A stretch of 64,000 nucleotides of DNA from Nakamurella sp040546275. Its GTDB lineage: Bacteria; Actinomycetota; Actinomycetes; Mycobacteriales; Nakamurellaceae. Positions 42,327 through 52,600 of this stretch are shown here, piece after piece. A program made the translations under genes and the position numbers. Positions within the stretch are counted from its first letter, which is position 1. Each line of letters starts with the position of its first letter. Below the pieces are notes generated by a model, which made no database searches, had not been told where the DNA came from, and saw only the letters and a list, made by a program, of their open reading frames with translations. The stretch is from contig NZ_JBEPNO010000001.1 of NCBI RefSeq assembly GCF_040546275.1, forward strand, positions 1 through 64,000, read 5' to 3'.

Positions 42327-42728
42327 TCATGCGATGGGTTTGTCGGCGACATCGATCCATCGGGCCGCCGCCGTGTAGAACTCGGGGATCGTGGCGTTGA
42401 ACGCGATGGCAGCATGGGGTGCGTGGTGTCGGACGAGGTTGACGATGCGTTCGAACGGTACGAGTTCGTCGTCGGCCTTGCGGAGGCCGATGCCGATGAT
42501 CACGCATCTCCAGGGCTGCCCGCGGAGGGCGGTGGTGATCAGCTCTTCGGGGTTGTCGCGGCCGTCGAGGCCGAAGAGGCAGGACTGCGTGCCGATGCCG
42601 TGTTCGACGAGCTCGTCCATGCCGGTCTGGATGGATTGGGCGACCGGTGCGGGATCGGACCGGCCTGACATGGGGTGGGGGTCGAGTCCGATGACCAGAA
42701 CCTGCAGCTCCAGCTGGTGTGCATTCAT
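42327..42728 (-). CDS. Conserved small protein of unknown function
   Basis: A 133-residue protein from ATG 42728. It reads as an alternating strand/helix fold: LQVLVIGLDPHPMSG, GMDELVEHGIGTQSCLFGLD, QPWRCVIIGIGLRKADDELV, FERIVNLVRHHAPHAAIAFN. This resembles an uncharacterised actinobacterial family often found as single genes; no catalytic residue is obvious. Longer frames upstream lack protein-like sequence. It is divergent from the TetR gene at 42855, which may regulate it. Confidence 0.75.
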   Translation of the reverse strand: MNAHQLELQVLVIGLDPHPMSGRSDPAPVAQSIQTGMDELVEHGIGTQSCLFGLDGRDNPEELITTALRGQPWRCVIIGIGLRKADDELVPFERIVNLVRHHAPHAAIAFNATIPEFYTAAARWIDVADKPIA

Positions 42729-42854
42729 CACTGTCCGATCCGTGAGATAACAGACGCAACCCCTCTTTTCCGGGTGGATCGGTCCCGCCTCCAGTCGATC
42801 GTTCCCAGGGCAGTTGGGGACCGGTCTCACCGGAACTGGCGTAAGCTCACGACC

Positions 42855-43499
42855 GTGAGTACAACGGATGCCGAGCCCAGGCAACGCAACCCGCGAGGCG
42901 CGGGCCGCGCACTGCGGGGCGAGATCGTTGCGGCGGCAAGGGGAATGCTGATCGAAGACGGCTCCGAGAGCGCGGTGACCCTGCGGGGTGTCGCCCGTCG
43001 CGTGGGTATCGCGCCGCAGTCGATCTATCCGCACTTCGCGGGTCCCGACGAGATCGTGCAGGCCGTGACCGTCGAGACTTCCGCTGAACTGGGGCGGTTC
43101 ATCTCCGACGCGAAGGTGGGAATCGAACCCCCTCGGGATCGGCTACTGGCCGGGTGCCGCGCCTACATCCGGTTCGGGGTGGACCACCCGAACCTGTACG
43201 GTCTGCTGTTCCGCCGGAACCGGCCGCTGGGTGGCGAGGAAGCCGGCCCTCACGGGGTCGGCGAGCCGGACGACAGGAACCCGGACTCCGGGCCCTTCCC
43301 CTATCTGATGGACGGCGTCCGGCAGTGCATCGCCGATGGTTCCTCCGGCGCGACCTCAGTGCTGTCAACGGCTGTTCAGCTGTGGGCGGCGATGCATGGC
43401 CTGGTCTTGTTGCAGGGCAACGACTACCAGTTTCCGTGGCCCGATACCGACCAGACCGAGACCGAACTGGTCAGCTCGATCGCCAAGCTTCGCGACTGA
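42855..43499 (+). CDS. TetR-family regulator
   Basis: A 214-residue repressor from GTG 42855, with no strong ribosome site, so a leaderless transcript is possible. N-terminal helix-turn-helix: LRGEIVAAARGMLIEDG, then TLRGVARRVGIAPQSIYPHF at residues 20-65. The C-terminal part contains YIRFGVDHPNLYGLLFRRN and AVQLWAAMHGLVLLQ, typical of the WHG-type TetR C-terminal domain. It is divergent from the conserved small protein, its likeliest target. Confidence 0.88.
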   Translation: MSTTDAEPRQRNPRGAGRALRGEIVAAARGMLIEDGSESAVTLRGVARRVGIAPQSIYPHFAGPDEIVQAVTVETSAELGRFISDAKVGIEPPRDRLLAGCRAYIRFGVDHPNLYGLLFRRNRPLGGEEAGPHGVGEPDDRNPDSGPFPYLMDGVRQCIADGSSGATSVLSTAVQLWAAMHGLVLLQGNDYQFPWPDTDQTETELVSSIAKLRD

Positions 43500-43621
43500 C
43501 CGGCTGGATCGAGGACTGCTGCGCGGGAGCATCGACTTGCCCAGGCATGTGATCGGTCCGCAGCCGACGGAGCGACTCGTGCAATTTGCCGATCATCGCC
43601 TTGCGGACGCAGCCGTGTCTG

Positions 43622-46600
43622 TCAGTGTCTGCGGCGCAGCCCTGGGCGACCGCTCAGGCACAGGGCAGCACCGGCCAGCAGCAGCAGAGTTGCGATGAAG
43701 AGCATTGGGGCTAGGTCGACTCCGGTGTTGGGCAGCCGACCGGGCGGTCTTGTTGGCGTCGTCACGGGCGTCGTCGATATCGGTGTGGTGCTGCTGACCG
43801 TGGTGGTGGTGGTGGTGGTGGTGGCGGCGGTGGTGGTCGGCGGTGTGGTGACCGGTGGCAGGGGGGGCACGAAGTACGTTGCGGCGGCCACGGCGATGGT
43901 CGGACCGGTGCTGGCGCGCAGCGTCGCCCGGTTCACCAGGGAAGTCCCCGCCGAGGCGGATACGGTGGTCCGGATGGTCACCGCGGTAGTGGCCCGCACC
44001 TCGAGGGTGCCGGCGAAGGTACAGACCACTGCGCTGCCCGCGCCCCGGCACGACCAGTCCGCCGGGCCGTTGAAGTCTCGGTAGGCAAGACCCTGTGGTA
44101 GGTGATCCGTCACGGTCAGCGGTGCGGTGGACGCGTTGGGTCCCGAGTTGGTGACGGTCAGCCGCCAGGAGAGCAGCCCGTCGGCGTCCGGGCCGGTCCC
44201 GACCAGAGCTTTGGTCAACCCCAGCCCGACCAGCGGCGTGACGGGTGTGGTCACCGTCGAGGTGTCGTTGCTCGGGTTGGTGTCCTGCGCCGCGGCGGTG
44301 ACCGTGGCGCTGTTGGTCACGTTGGGGTAGGCCGAGGGGCCGACCTGCACCGTGACGTCGATGACGGCGGTGGTGCCGGCGGCCAGCGATCCCGGCAGTC
44401 GGCAGCTGATCGTCGCGGCGATCAAGCAGCTGGTCTGTGCCGCGACCCCGGGGGCTTGGGCGCCCACGACGGACACGCCGCGCGCGCTCACCGCGGTCAG
44501 ACCGGTCGGCAGCTGATCGGTGACGGTGACGACGCCGGGCGCCTCGGTTGGTCCGTCGTTCGTGACCGTCAGCCGGTAGGTGGCCTGCTGGCCGACGACC
44601 AACGATCCGATCAGCGTCTTGGTGATCGACAGGTCGTCGAGCGCCGGGACCACAACTGGGTCGTCGGTGGTGTTGTTGGCGGACAACGGGTCCGGAGTCT
44701 TCGAGGATACGGTCGCGACATTCGTCACCCCCGGATACGCATGCTTGGTCACGGTCGCAGTGACGGTCAGCTGCTGCTCGGCCCCGCCCTGTGCTGTCAG
44801 CGGCGCCAGCCCGGTCGGCGAGTCGAGTGTGCAGTTGACCTGCTGGCCGGTGACGGTGCAGGTCCAGCCGGCGGCGGAGGCGGACAGCGGTGCGAGCCCG
44901 ACCGGCATCGTGTCCTGCACCACGACGTTCCTGGCAGTGGAGGGGCCCTTGTTGGCCACAGTTAGCGTGAACGTGATGGGATTTCCGACCCGCACGGCGG
45001 CCGCATCGTGCGACTTGACGATCGACAGGTCCGCCTGCGGTCCGACCGGGACGGCTTCGTCGGTGCTGGTGTTGTTGCCCGCCGGGTCGGTGGCATCCGG
45101 GTCGGAGGTGGTTCCGGGGTGCACTGTGGCCGCGTTGTTCAGCGACCCGGTGGCTTCGACCGCCACGGCGGTGGTGACGGTGATCGGTGAAGCTGCACCG
45201 AGCAGCAGATCGGCCGGTGCAGCCGCGGTCCCCGCCGTGCAGGTGAGCAGTTGCCCGACGGCAGTGCACTCCCAGCCGTCGCCGGTGGCACTGATCAGGG
45301 TGACCCCGGTCGGTAGCGTGTCGGTGACGGTGATCGGGTTCGCCAGGGAGGCGCGGGATACCGAGGGCCCGAGATTGCTCACCATCAGCGACCAGCTGAA
45401 TTGCTGCCCTGGTACAGCGGTTGCGCCCGGCTCGTGGGACTTGACGATCGCCAGGTCCGCCCGGGTATCGAGCGGTGCGACGTCGGTCGCCGTATCGGTG
45501 CCGGCCAGATCAGGCGTCGTGCTGGCGGTGATCTCCGCGGTGTTGGAAAGCGTGTGCACGGTCGGGTCGTTCAGGTCCGCATCGCCAAGGGTGATGGGAT
45601 CAATTAGCCCGGTCAAGGTGATCGGGTGGTCCCCGACGGTCAGCGGTGCGGTGGCCTGGCACAGCACTGTCCCGATGACTGCGCCTGCGGCGCAGGTGAA
45701 GTCCGGCGAGGTGGCGCCGGAGTACGTGACCCCGGCCGGGAGGGTGTCGGTCACCGTGATCGGTGAGCCGGCAGCGGCGAACGAGTCCGACGGCCCGGCA
45801 TCGGTCACCGTGATGGTCCAGTTGAACGGGGCCCCGGCCACTGCCCTGGCACCGTCGGCGTGGGTCTTGGTGATCGACAGGTCGGCCCGGGTGGCGACGT
45901 CGGCGGGATCGCTGGTGTTGTTGTCGGCCGCAGCGATCCCGCCGGTCGGTTCTCTGGTGGCCCCGGCAGCGATCGAGGCGGTATTGGTCACGGTTCCGCG
46001 GACCGAGGGCGCGACAGCAACCCGGATCGGGAATGCGACCGACTGGGATCCGGCCGGCAGGTTCACCGCCAGATCGGTGGTGCGCGTGCAGATCACCGTG
46101 GCGGCCGGTGTCCCGGCGACGCAGCTGAATCCGGATTCCGTACTACCGCCGGAGACGAAAGTCGTGCCGGCCGGCAGGGTGTCGGTCACGGTGATCGGGT
46201 TATCGACGTTCGCCTGGGACACCGAGGGGCCCAGGTTGGTGACGGTCAACGTCCAGTCGAAGTTCTGTCCGGCCGTCGCGGTCGCGGTGTGCGACTTGAC
46301 GACGGTGAGGTCCGCGGTGGTGGTCACCGGGACGTCGTCGGAGGCGGTGACGGGGACGGCCGGATTCTGCGGGGTTCCGGTGGCGACAGCGGCGTTGTTC
46401 GTCAGCGAGGTGCTGAGCACCCCGGAGCCGATCGCCACCGACAGCAGCAGGGCAGGTGCCGCACCGCCGGCCGGGATGGAGGGGGTGCTGCCGTCGAGGG
46501 TGCAGGTGATCACCTGACCGGCTGCGGTGCAGGTCCATGGGCCTTGGTTGGACAGGTAGGTCATGCCGTTCGGCAGCGCGTCGGTGATGGTGATGGGGCC

Positions 46601-49600
46601 GCCGGCGTCGGAGGGGCCTGCGTTGGACGCGGTCAGGGTGAAGTTGACCGGATCACCGGCGGAAACGGGGTCACCGGTACTGTCATGGGTTTTCGTCAGT
46701 GAGACCCCGGCCAGTGTGTGGGCGGTGACGGTGTCCTCTCCGTGCCAGGCCGGAGGGCCGGCGCTGTGCGGGGTGGTCACCGTCAGATCAGCGGCGTTCA
46801 CGAGCTGGGTTCCGGTCGGCGCCGACGAGACCGGATGTGCGGTCACGGTGATCGTCGAGGTGCCGGCCGCCACCGTCAGTTCGTCGCGAAGGCAGGTCAG
46901 GGTCGCGAGTGTGCAGCTCCAGCCGGGGCCGGACAACCCGGTGACGACGAGACCGGGATCCGGTGTGTCGACCACGCTCAGTCCCCGGGCGGTGCCCGGG
47001 CCGGCATTGACGACACCGATGGCATAGGTGACGTCGGTGCCGGCGACGACGGTCGCGCTGGCCGCGGTCTTGGTGATCGAGACGTCGGCCAGTTCGGCGA
47101 TCGGCGTGTCCCTGGTGACGGTGTCGTTTTCCGGGACCGGGTCGAACACCGGCCCGGACACGGTGGCGCGGTTGACCACGGTTCCGACGGTCTGCTCGTC
47201 GACCAGGACGGGAGCATCGATCGGGGCGGCGAGGTTGTTTCCCGACGCGTTGGTCCCGATGGTGGCTGCACGGCTGCAGGTCACGGTGGCCGAGCCGGTC
47301 AGGGTGCAGGTCCAACCCGCACCGGCCGGGAGGTTGGCCGGATCGAAGGTCAGCCCGGCGGGCAGGGTGTCGATCACGATGGTGGGGCCGACCGCCACCG
47401 ACGGGCCGAGGTTGTGCACCTGGAGGCGGTAGATCATGGTGCGCCCCGCGACGGCGGCGGTGGTGATCGTCTTGTCCAACGTCAGGTCGGCCTGCCCGGT
47501 CACCGCTGAGTCGTCGGAGGTGGTGTTGGAGGTCGGGCCCGGATCAGGCGTGTCCGCGGACACGGTGGCCGAGTTGACGATGTTGGTGGCCGTGTCGAAG
47601 TTGTCGGCGACATGGACGGAGATGCGGACGGTATCGGTCACCGGCGACCCGACGCCCGGCCCGGCGATGGCGCCGGCGAGCGAGCAGGTCACCCGTTGGC
47701 CGGCGGTGAAGCAGTTCCAGGTACCGGACACGGAGGTGAACGTGCCGTTGGAGGACAGGAAGGCCGGCAGGGTGTCGGTGACGACCACGCCGACGGCGTC
47801 GGACGGTCCGTAGTTGGTGACGGACAGCTCGTAGATCCGGTCGGTGCCGGCGACGATCTGCTGGGTGTCCTTGCCGACCAACACCTTCGAGACACCGAGG
47901 TCGGCCTCCAGATCGGGAGTGGTCGTGACGGTGGCGGTGTCGACCCCGCCGGACGACTCGTTGTCCGGCGTGTCGCCGGGTGCCACTGCGGCGGTGTTGA
48001 CCACGGCGGACGTCCTGTCCGCCGGGATCCGCACGGTCACGGTCAGCGGGGCGGTGCCGGCCGAAGCGGCCAACGTGGTGGTCCAGCGACAGGTCAGCAC
48101 CCCGGAGACCGGTACGTCACAGCTCCAGCCGGTACCGGCTGCGGAGACGAAAACCGTTCCACTGGGCAGCGTGTCGGTGACGATGATCGGAGAACCGTTG
48201 TTGGCCAACGACACCGAGGGTCCGAGATTGGTGACACCGATGGTGTAGCCGGCGTTCGCCCCGGCGGTCAGCGTGCCGTTCAGCGTCTTGGTGATCCTCA
48301 GGTCACCTTCGGTCACGACGGTCCCGCTGGCCGAATCAGTGTTGTTGGTGGTGTCGGGATCGAACGTTCGGTCGGTGATGGTGCCGGAATTGCTCGCGGT
48401 GGAACCCGAGATCGCATCCGGCGGGACGATGACGTTCACGGCCACGGCCGGGAACGGCCGGCCGGCTGCAAGCACCTCGTTCCCGTCCGTCCGGGTGCAG
48501 GCGACTGCGCCGCTACCGGCATCGGTGGTGCAGGACCACCCGGGGCCTGTCGCCGAGACGAGCGTGAGGGGGGCGCCGGCGGTGCCGCCGGGCGGGGTGA
48601 GGGTGGTCGGCACGGTGTCGGTGAGGTTGAACGGTCCGACGGCCGTGTCCGGGCCGTTGTTCTTGGCCGTCAACGTCCAGCTGCCCTGGCCACCGGCAGT
48701 GAAGGTGCCGGCGGTCTTGGTGATCTGCACGTCGGCTGCGGCGATCAACGCCACTGCGCTGCCGGTGCCGGTGCCGTACTGGCCCGCGGCGTTGCCCGTG
48801 GCGTTGGTCGCGTCGTTGCCGGTGGCGGTGAGCGTGTTCGTGTTCGGGCTGGCGGTTCCGGTGGACGTCGGCGCGTCGGGACCGGGGGTTGCATCCAGCG
48901 TGATGGTGACGGTCTGACCGGGCGCCAGGCCTGCGGTGGCGGGGTTGCCCTGCAGGGGTGCGAGGCCGGTCCAGGTCAGCGTCGGCCCGTCGGTGGGGGT
49001 GGCCGCCCCGATGGTCGGTTCCAGGGCGACGGGGGTGCCGCCTGCCGTGGTGACCCTGGCCGAGCCGGCCCGGTAGGTCCAGTGCAGCGGGAGGACGTCG
49101 GTGCCGGTCAGGTGGTAGGCGCGTCCGGTGCCGGCGTTGGTCAGCGTCAGCTGCCAGGTGAACGGTGTTCCGGCGTAGGCGGGTCCGGTGGTGACGGCTG
49201 CCTTGGACGGCACGATCTTCGGGAAGTCCGGGGTCACCGTGCGGGACGCGGTGGTACCTGGTGTCGAGTGCCGACCACCGGAGTTCATCTGGCTGTAGAC
49301 GTCGGTGACGGTGGCGGTGTTCCTCTGCCCCCCGGTGCCTAGGACGGCGGAGGGCGCCAAGGTCGCGTGATAGGTGATCGTGGCTGATCCACCGGCGGCC
49401 AGGGGGCCGGGTATCGACCAGGTCAGGGTGCCACCGGAGCCGTTGGCGTTCGTGCCGGATAGGGAGGTGCCGCCGGGCAGGGTGCTCGGGTCGATGGCGA
49501 CGCCGCTGGGAATAGCGTCCTTGATCGTCACGTCGAAGGCCGGCCCGACGTTGGATTCACCGGTGTTCCGGTTGTTGGCGGTCAGCGTGTAGTCGAACGT

Positions 49601-52600
49601 CTGGCCTGGTTCCGGGGTGGTGTTGGACACCGACTTGGCCAGGTGGATCACCGGTTCGGTGACGACGACCGTTGCGCTGGCGGAGATGTCGGTCGGGATG
49701 AACGGAGGCATGCCGCCACCGGACGTCGAGTTCCAGGCGATCGACGCGCCGTTGGTGACGACGGCGTTCCTGATGACGGACGGCACGTCGGCGAGTGCCG
49801 CGGTATAGGTGAGCGTGATGGTGCGTACCTGCGGTTGGGCCAGCAGATCGCCGAGGTCCCAGGTGGCCAGCGTGCCAGTACCGGAGGCGGCCGTCGTCGG
49901 AGCGTTGGACGGCAGGACGCATGTTCCCGGAGTCTGGGTGCAGTTGAGCGACACGGTGGTCAGCGTCGCGGCGTCCAGACCGACCGGCAGCAGGTCCCGC
50001 AGGACCGCGTGGTAAAGGTTGACCTCGGCCGGGATCTGGGCGGTCACGGTGAACGTGACCGTCGATCCGACGTTGGCACTGCCCGCGCCCGCCGTCTTGG
50101 AGAGCGCGGGGGTGGTGACCTTGACCGACTGGCTGTCCGATGCGGTGTACTCGCGGGCGCCGTCCGGCAGCGGCGACTGCGGCGTCGTCCGGACTCCTGC
50201 GATCGAGGCTCCGCTGAGGTTGGCGGTGTTCAGGTAGGTCTTGCCAGCGGCTGCGGTTGCTTCGATGGACACCGTGTAGAAGAGCGACGCGCTGACGCCG
50301 CCCGCCAGATCACCGACGTGCCAACCGATCCGGGTGGTTCCGGTGGCGCATCCGTTTTCGCCGCTGCCGGTTCCGGTCCCAGCGATGGGGCTCTCTGCCG
50401 AGCCGACAGCCGGGCCGCCGGAGACGTAGCCGGTGACCTGCAGACCGGCCGGGACGCAGTCGAGCACCCAGTTGTCGTAGGCCGTGGGTCGGCCGGCGGT
50501 GTTACCGGCCGTGAGCTGGTAGGTGATGCTCTGACCGGCGGTGTACGGACCGGCGGGCGAGACCGACTTGCTCAGCGTCGGGAGCGGTGCCACCACCGTG
50601 GAGGTCGCCGAACGGGTGACGCTGGCCGGGGTGCCGCCGACCGGGGTGTACGCGAACGCAGCGGTGTCGTCTCGGGTGTCCCCCTGGCCACCGACCGCAC
50701 TGGTGAACCGGCCCGTCAGAGTGAGAAGGAACAGTTGATCGATCGCGGTGGCGTTGGTGTAGGACGCCGGGAAGGTCAGCACACCCGAACTCGGGTCGAG
50801 CGAGAAGCCACCCGGGAGCGCGGTCGTCGTGCCTGGGTCGGACGCGTCCGGGGCCAGCGCGGCGGTCGGTGGGTGGGCGGCATTGAGCAGTTCCAGCCCA
50901 TTGGCCGGCAACGTGTCCGCCAGTGTTGCCGAGGTGACGGTCAGTCCGGCCGGCACCACCGCCCCGATGGTGAAGGTGAGCGTTTCGCCCACTGCGGCCT
51001 GGGAGGCGCCGTTGTTACCGGATTCGGTGATGGCGCTGGTGATTGTCTTCGTCGCCGACGCGGTTGAGGTGTAGACGTCCGAGCTGTCGGAGACCGCCGG
51101 GGCCTGCTGGGATGCCACGGGCACATCGGTGTCGATGTTGCCTGCCGGGTAGTAGGTGATGCCGTCCGGCTGGTCGTCGGAGTCGGCGGTGTAGCTGGAG
51201 ACGTAGGCCGTGTTGGTCACGTCGATCGCCGGGCCGACCTGCGGCACGGTGACGGTGTAGTCCAACCTCGTGGAGCCGCCGGCGGCGAGGCTGCCCGGAA
51301 TGGTCCAGCGGATGATGGACCGGCCGGTGACGGACGGGTGCCATTCGTTCAGTGCACCGGCGTCCCGGCACTCCTGGCCGAAGGTGGCGCTCGCGGTGAC
51401 GTCGGCGCAGGTGAAGGGCGCGGGCAGGACGTCCCACACGCCGATGTTGGACACACTCCGGTCGGTGCCGGTCGCGGCCGCACCTAGGTGCGAGAGGTCG
51501 ATGCGGAAGTCGACCACGTCACCCTGCTTGACCTGTTGGTGGTCGGTGTCGGCGACATTCTCCGGACTGGGCAGACCGTTGATCGAGGCAACCCCCTTCG
51601 TCACCGACAGCCGGACCGCGGGGGCGATGGCGAAGTTGACCTGGTCGCGGAGCGAGACCACCTTGCCGGCAGAGTTCTGCTGGCGAAGTTTCATCAGGTT
51701 GCCGGTGATGTCCACCGCTCCGGGGTTCGCCGGGTCGGTGACGCGGACCGCGACCCTGGCAACGAAGGTCTGGCCCGGATCCAGCAGGCGTGCATTCCCC
51801 GAGGTGCGACCCAGGGCCCAGCTGATGCTGCCGGCAGTGGCAGTCGACGCGTCCAGCAGGATCTGACCGGTGGGCACCGTGTTGTCCGGACCGATGGTCG
51901 CGGCGACGAAGGTGGTGCCCTGCGGTAGGAAGTCGGTGACCGCGGCGTTGCGGGTGAACGTCCCGGTGGCGAACGTGACGCGCAGTTCGAAGCAGACGAG
52001 ATCCCCCAGGGCGAAAGTGGTGCGGCCGGCGGGCAGCGCCGGATTGGTGGGATTCGCGTAACCCGTTCCGGCGCAGGAGTAGTCCGTCGCCGGCGCGACC
52101 GGGAGTGGCTTGATCAGCTTCTTGATCGCCGAGCCGCCGCTGACCAGTTGGGCGGAGGAGGTATCCGTGACCGCGAGCTGGCCGGTTTCCGGGCTGGTTC
52201 CGATCGGGGTCGTCGTCGCGGCCAGCGAGACGGTGTTGGTGAAACTGTCGCCGGCGCTGGTCTCGGTACCGGCCAGGGTGCCGCCACCCGGGTACCTCGG
52301 GAGCATCCGGGCCGGATAGGTGATGTGCACACTCGACTGGTCGGTCAGGTTGGCGATGGGGGAGAAGGTCATCGTGAACACACCGGAGGCCGGATCAAAG
52401 GTCACACTCCTGTAGCTGATGGCCGGTCCGGCATCGATGGTCGGGCCCCGGTTGTCGTCGACGCATCCCGTGACGCCGTTCAGCGACGGGTTGGCCGCCA
52501 CCAGGGTGGCCCACTGGCTGGTGCTGACCAGCGGGCAGACCCCGTTGTCCAGCTGGTCGGTGAGCACGATGCCCTGCGCCGAGGTGTACTCGGACGTGTC

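Noticed and set aside
42118..42759. Alternative 213-codon leftward frame
   Set aside because: It is an Arg/His/Pro-rich shadow of the conserved small protein at 42327-42728.
43796..43830. GTG/GGT simple repeat resembling a microsatellite
   Set aside because: On the coding strand it is a run of Thr codons in the Pro/Thr stalk before LPNTG, normal for wall-anchored proteins; slippage is possible but not shown.
44102..51067. Very long rightward open frames (up to about 640 codons) opposite the giant surface protein gene
   Set aside because: They are mirror images of the repetitive, GC3-biased coding strand; their translations are Gly/Arg/Asp- or Val/Ser-rich low-complexity sequence with no starts supported by ribosome sites, and the opposite frame has a signal peptide, repeats and LPNTG.
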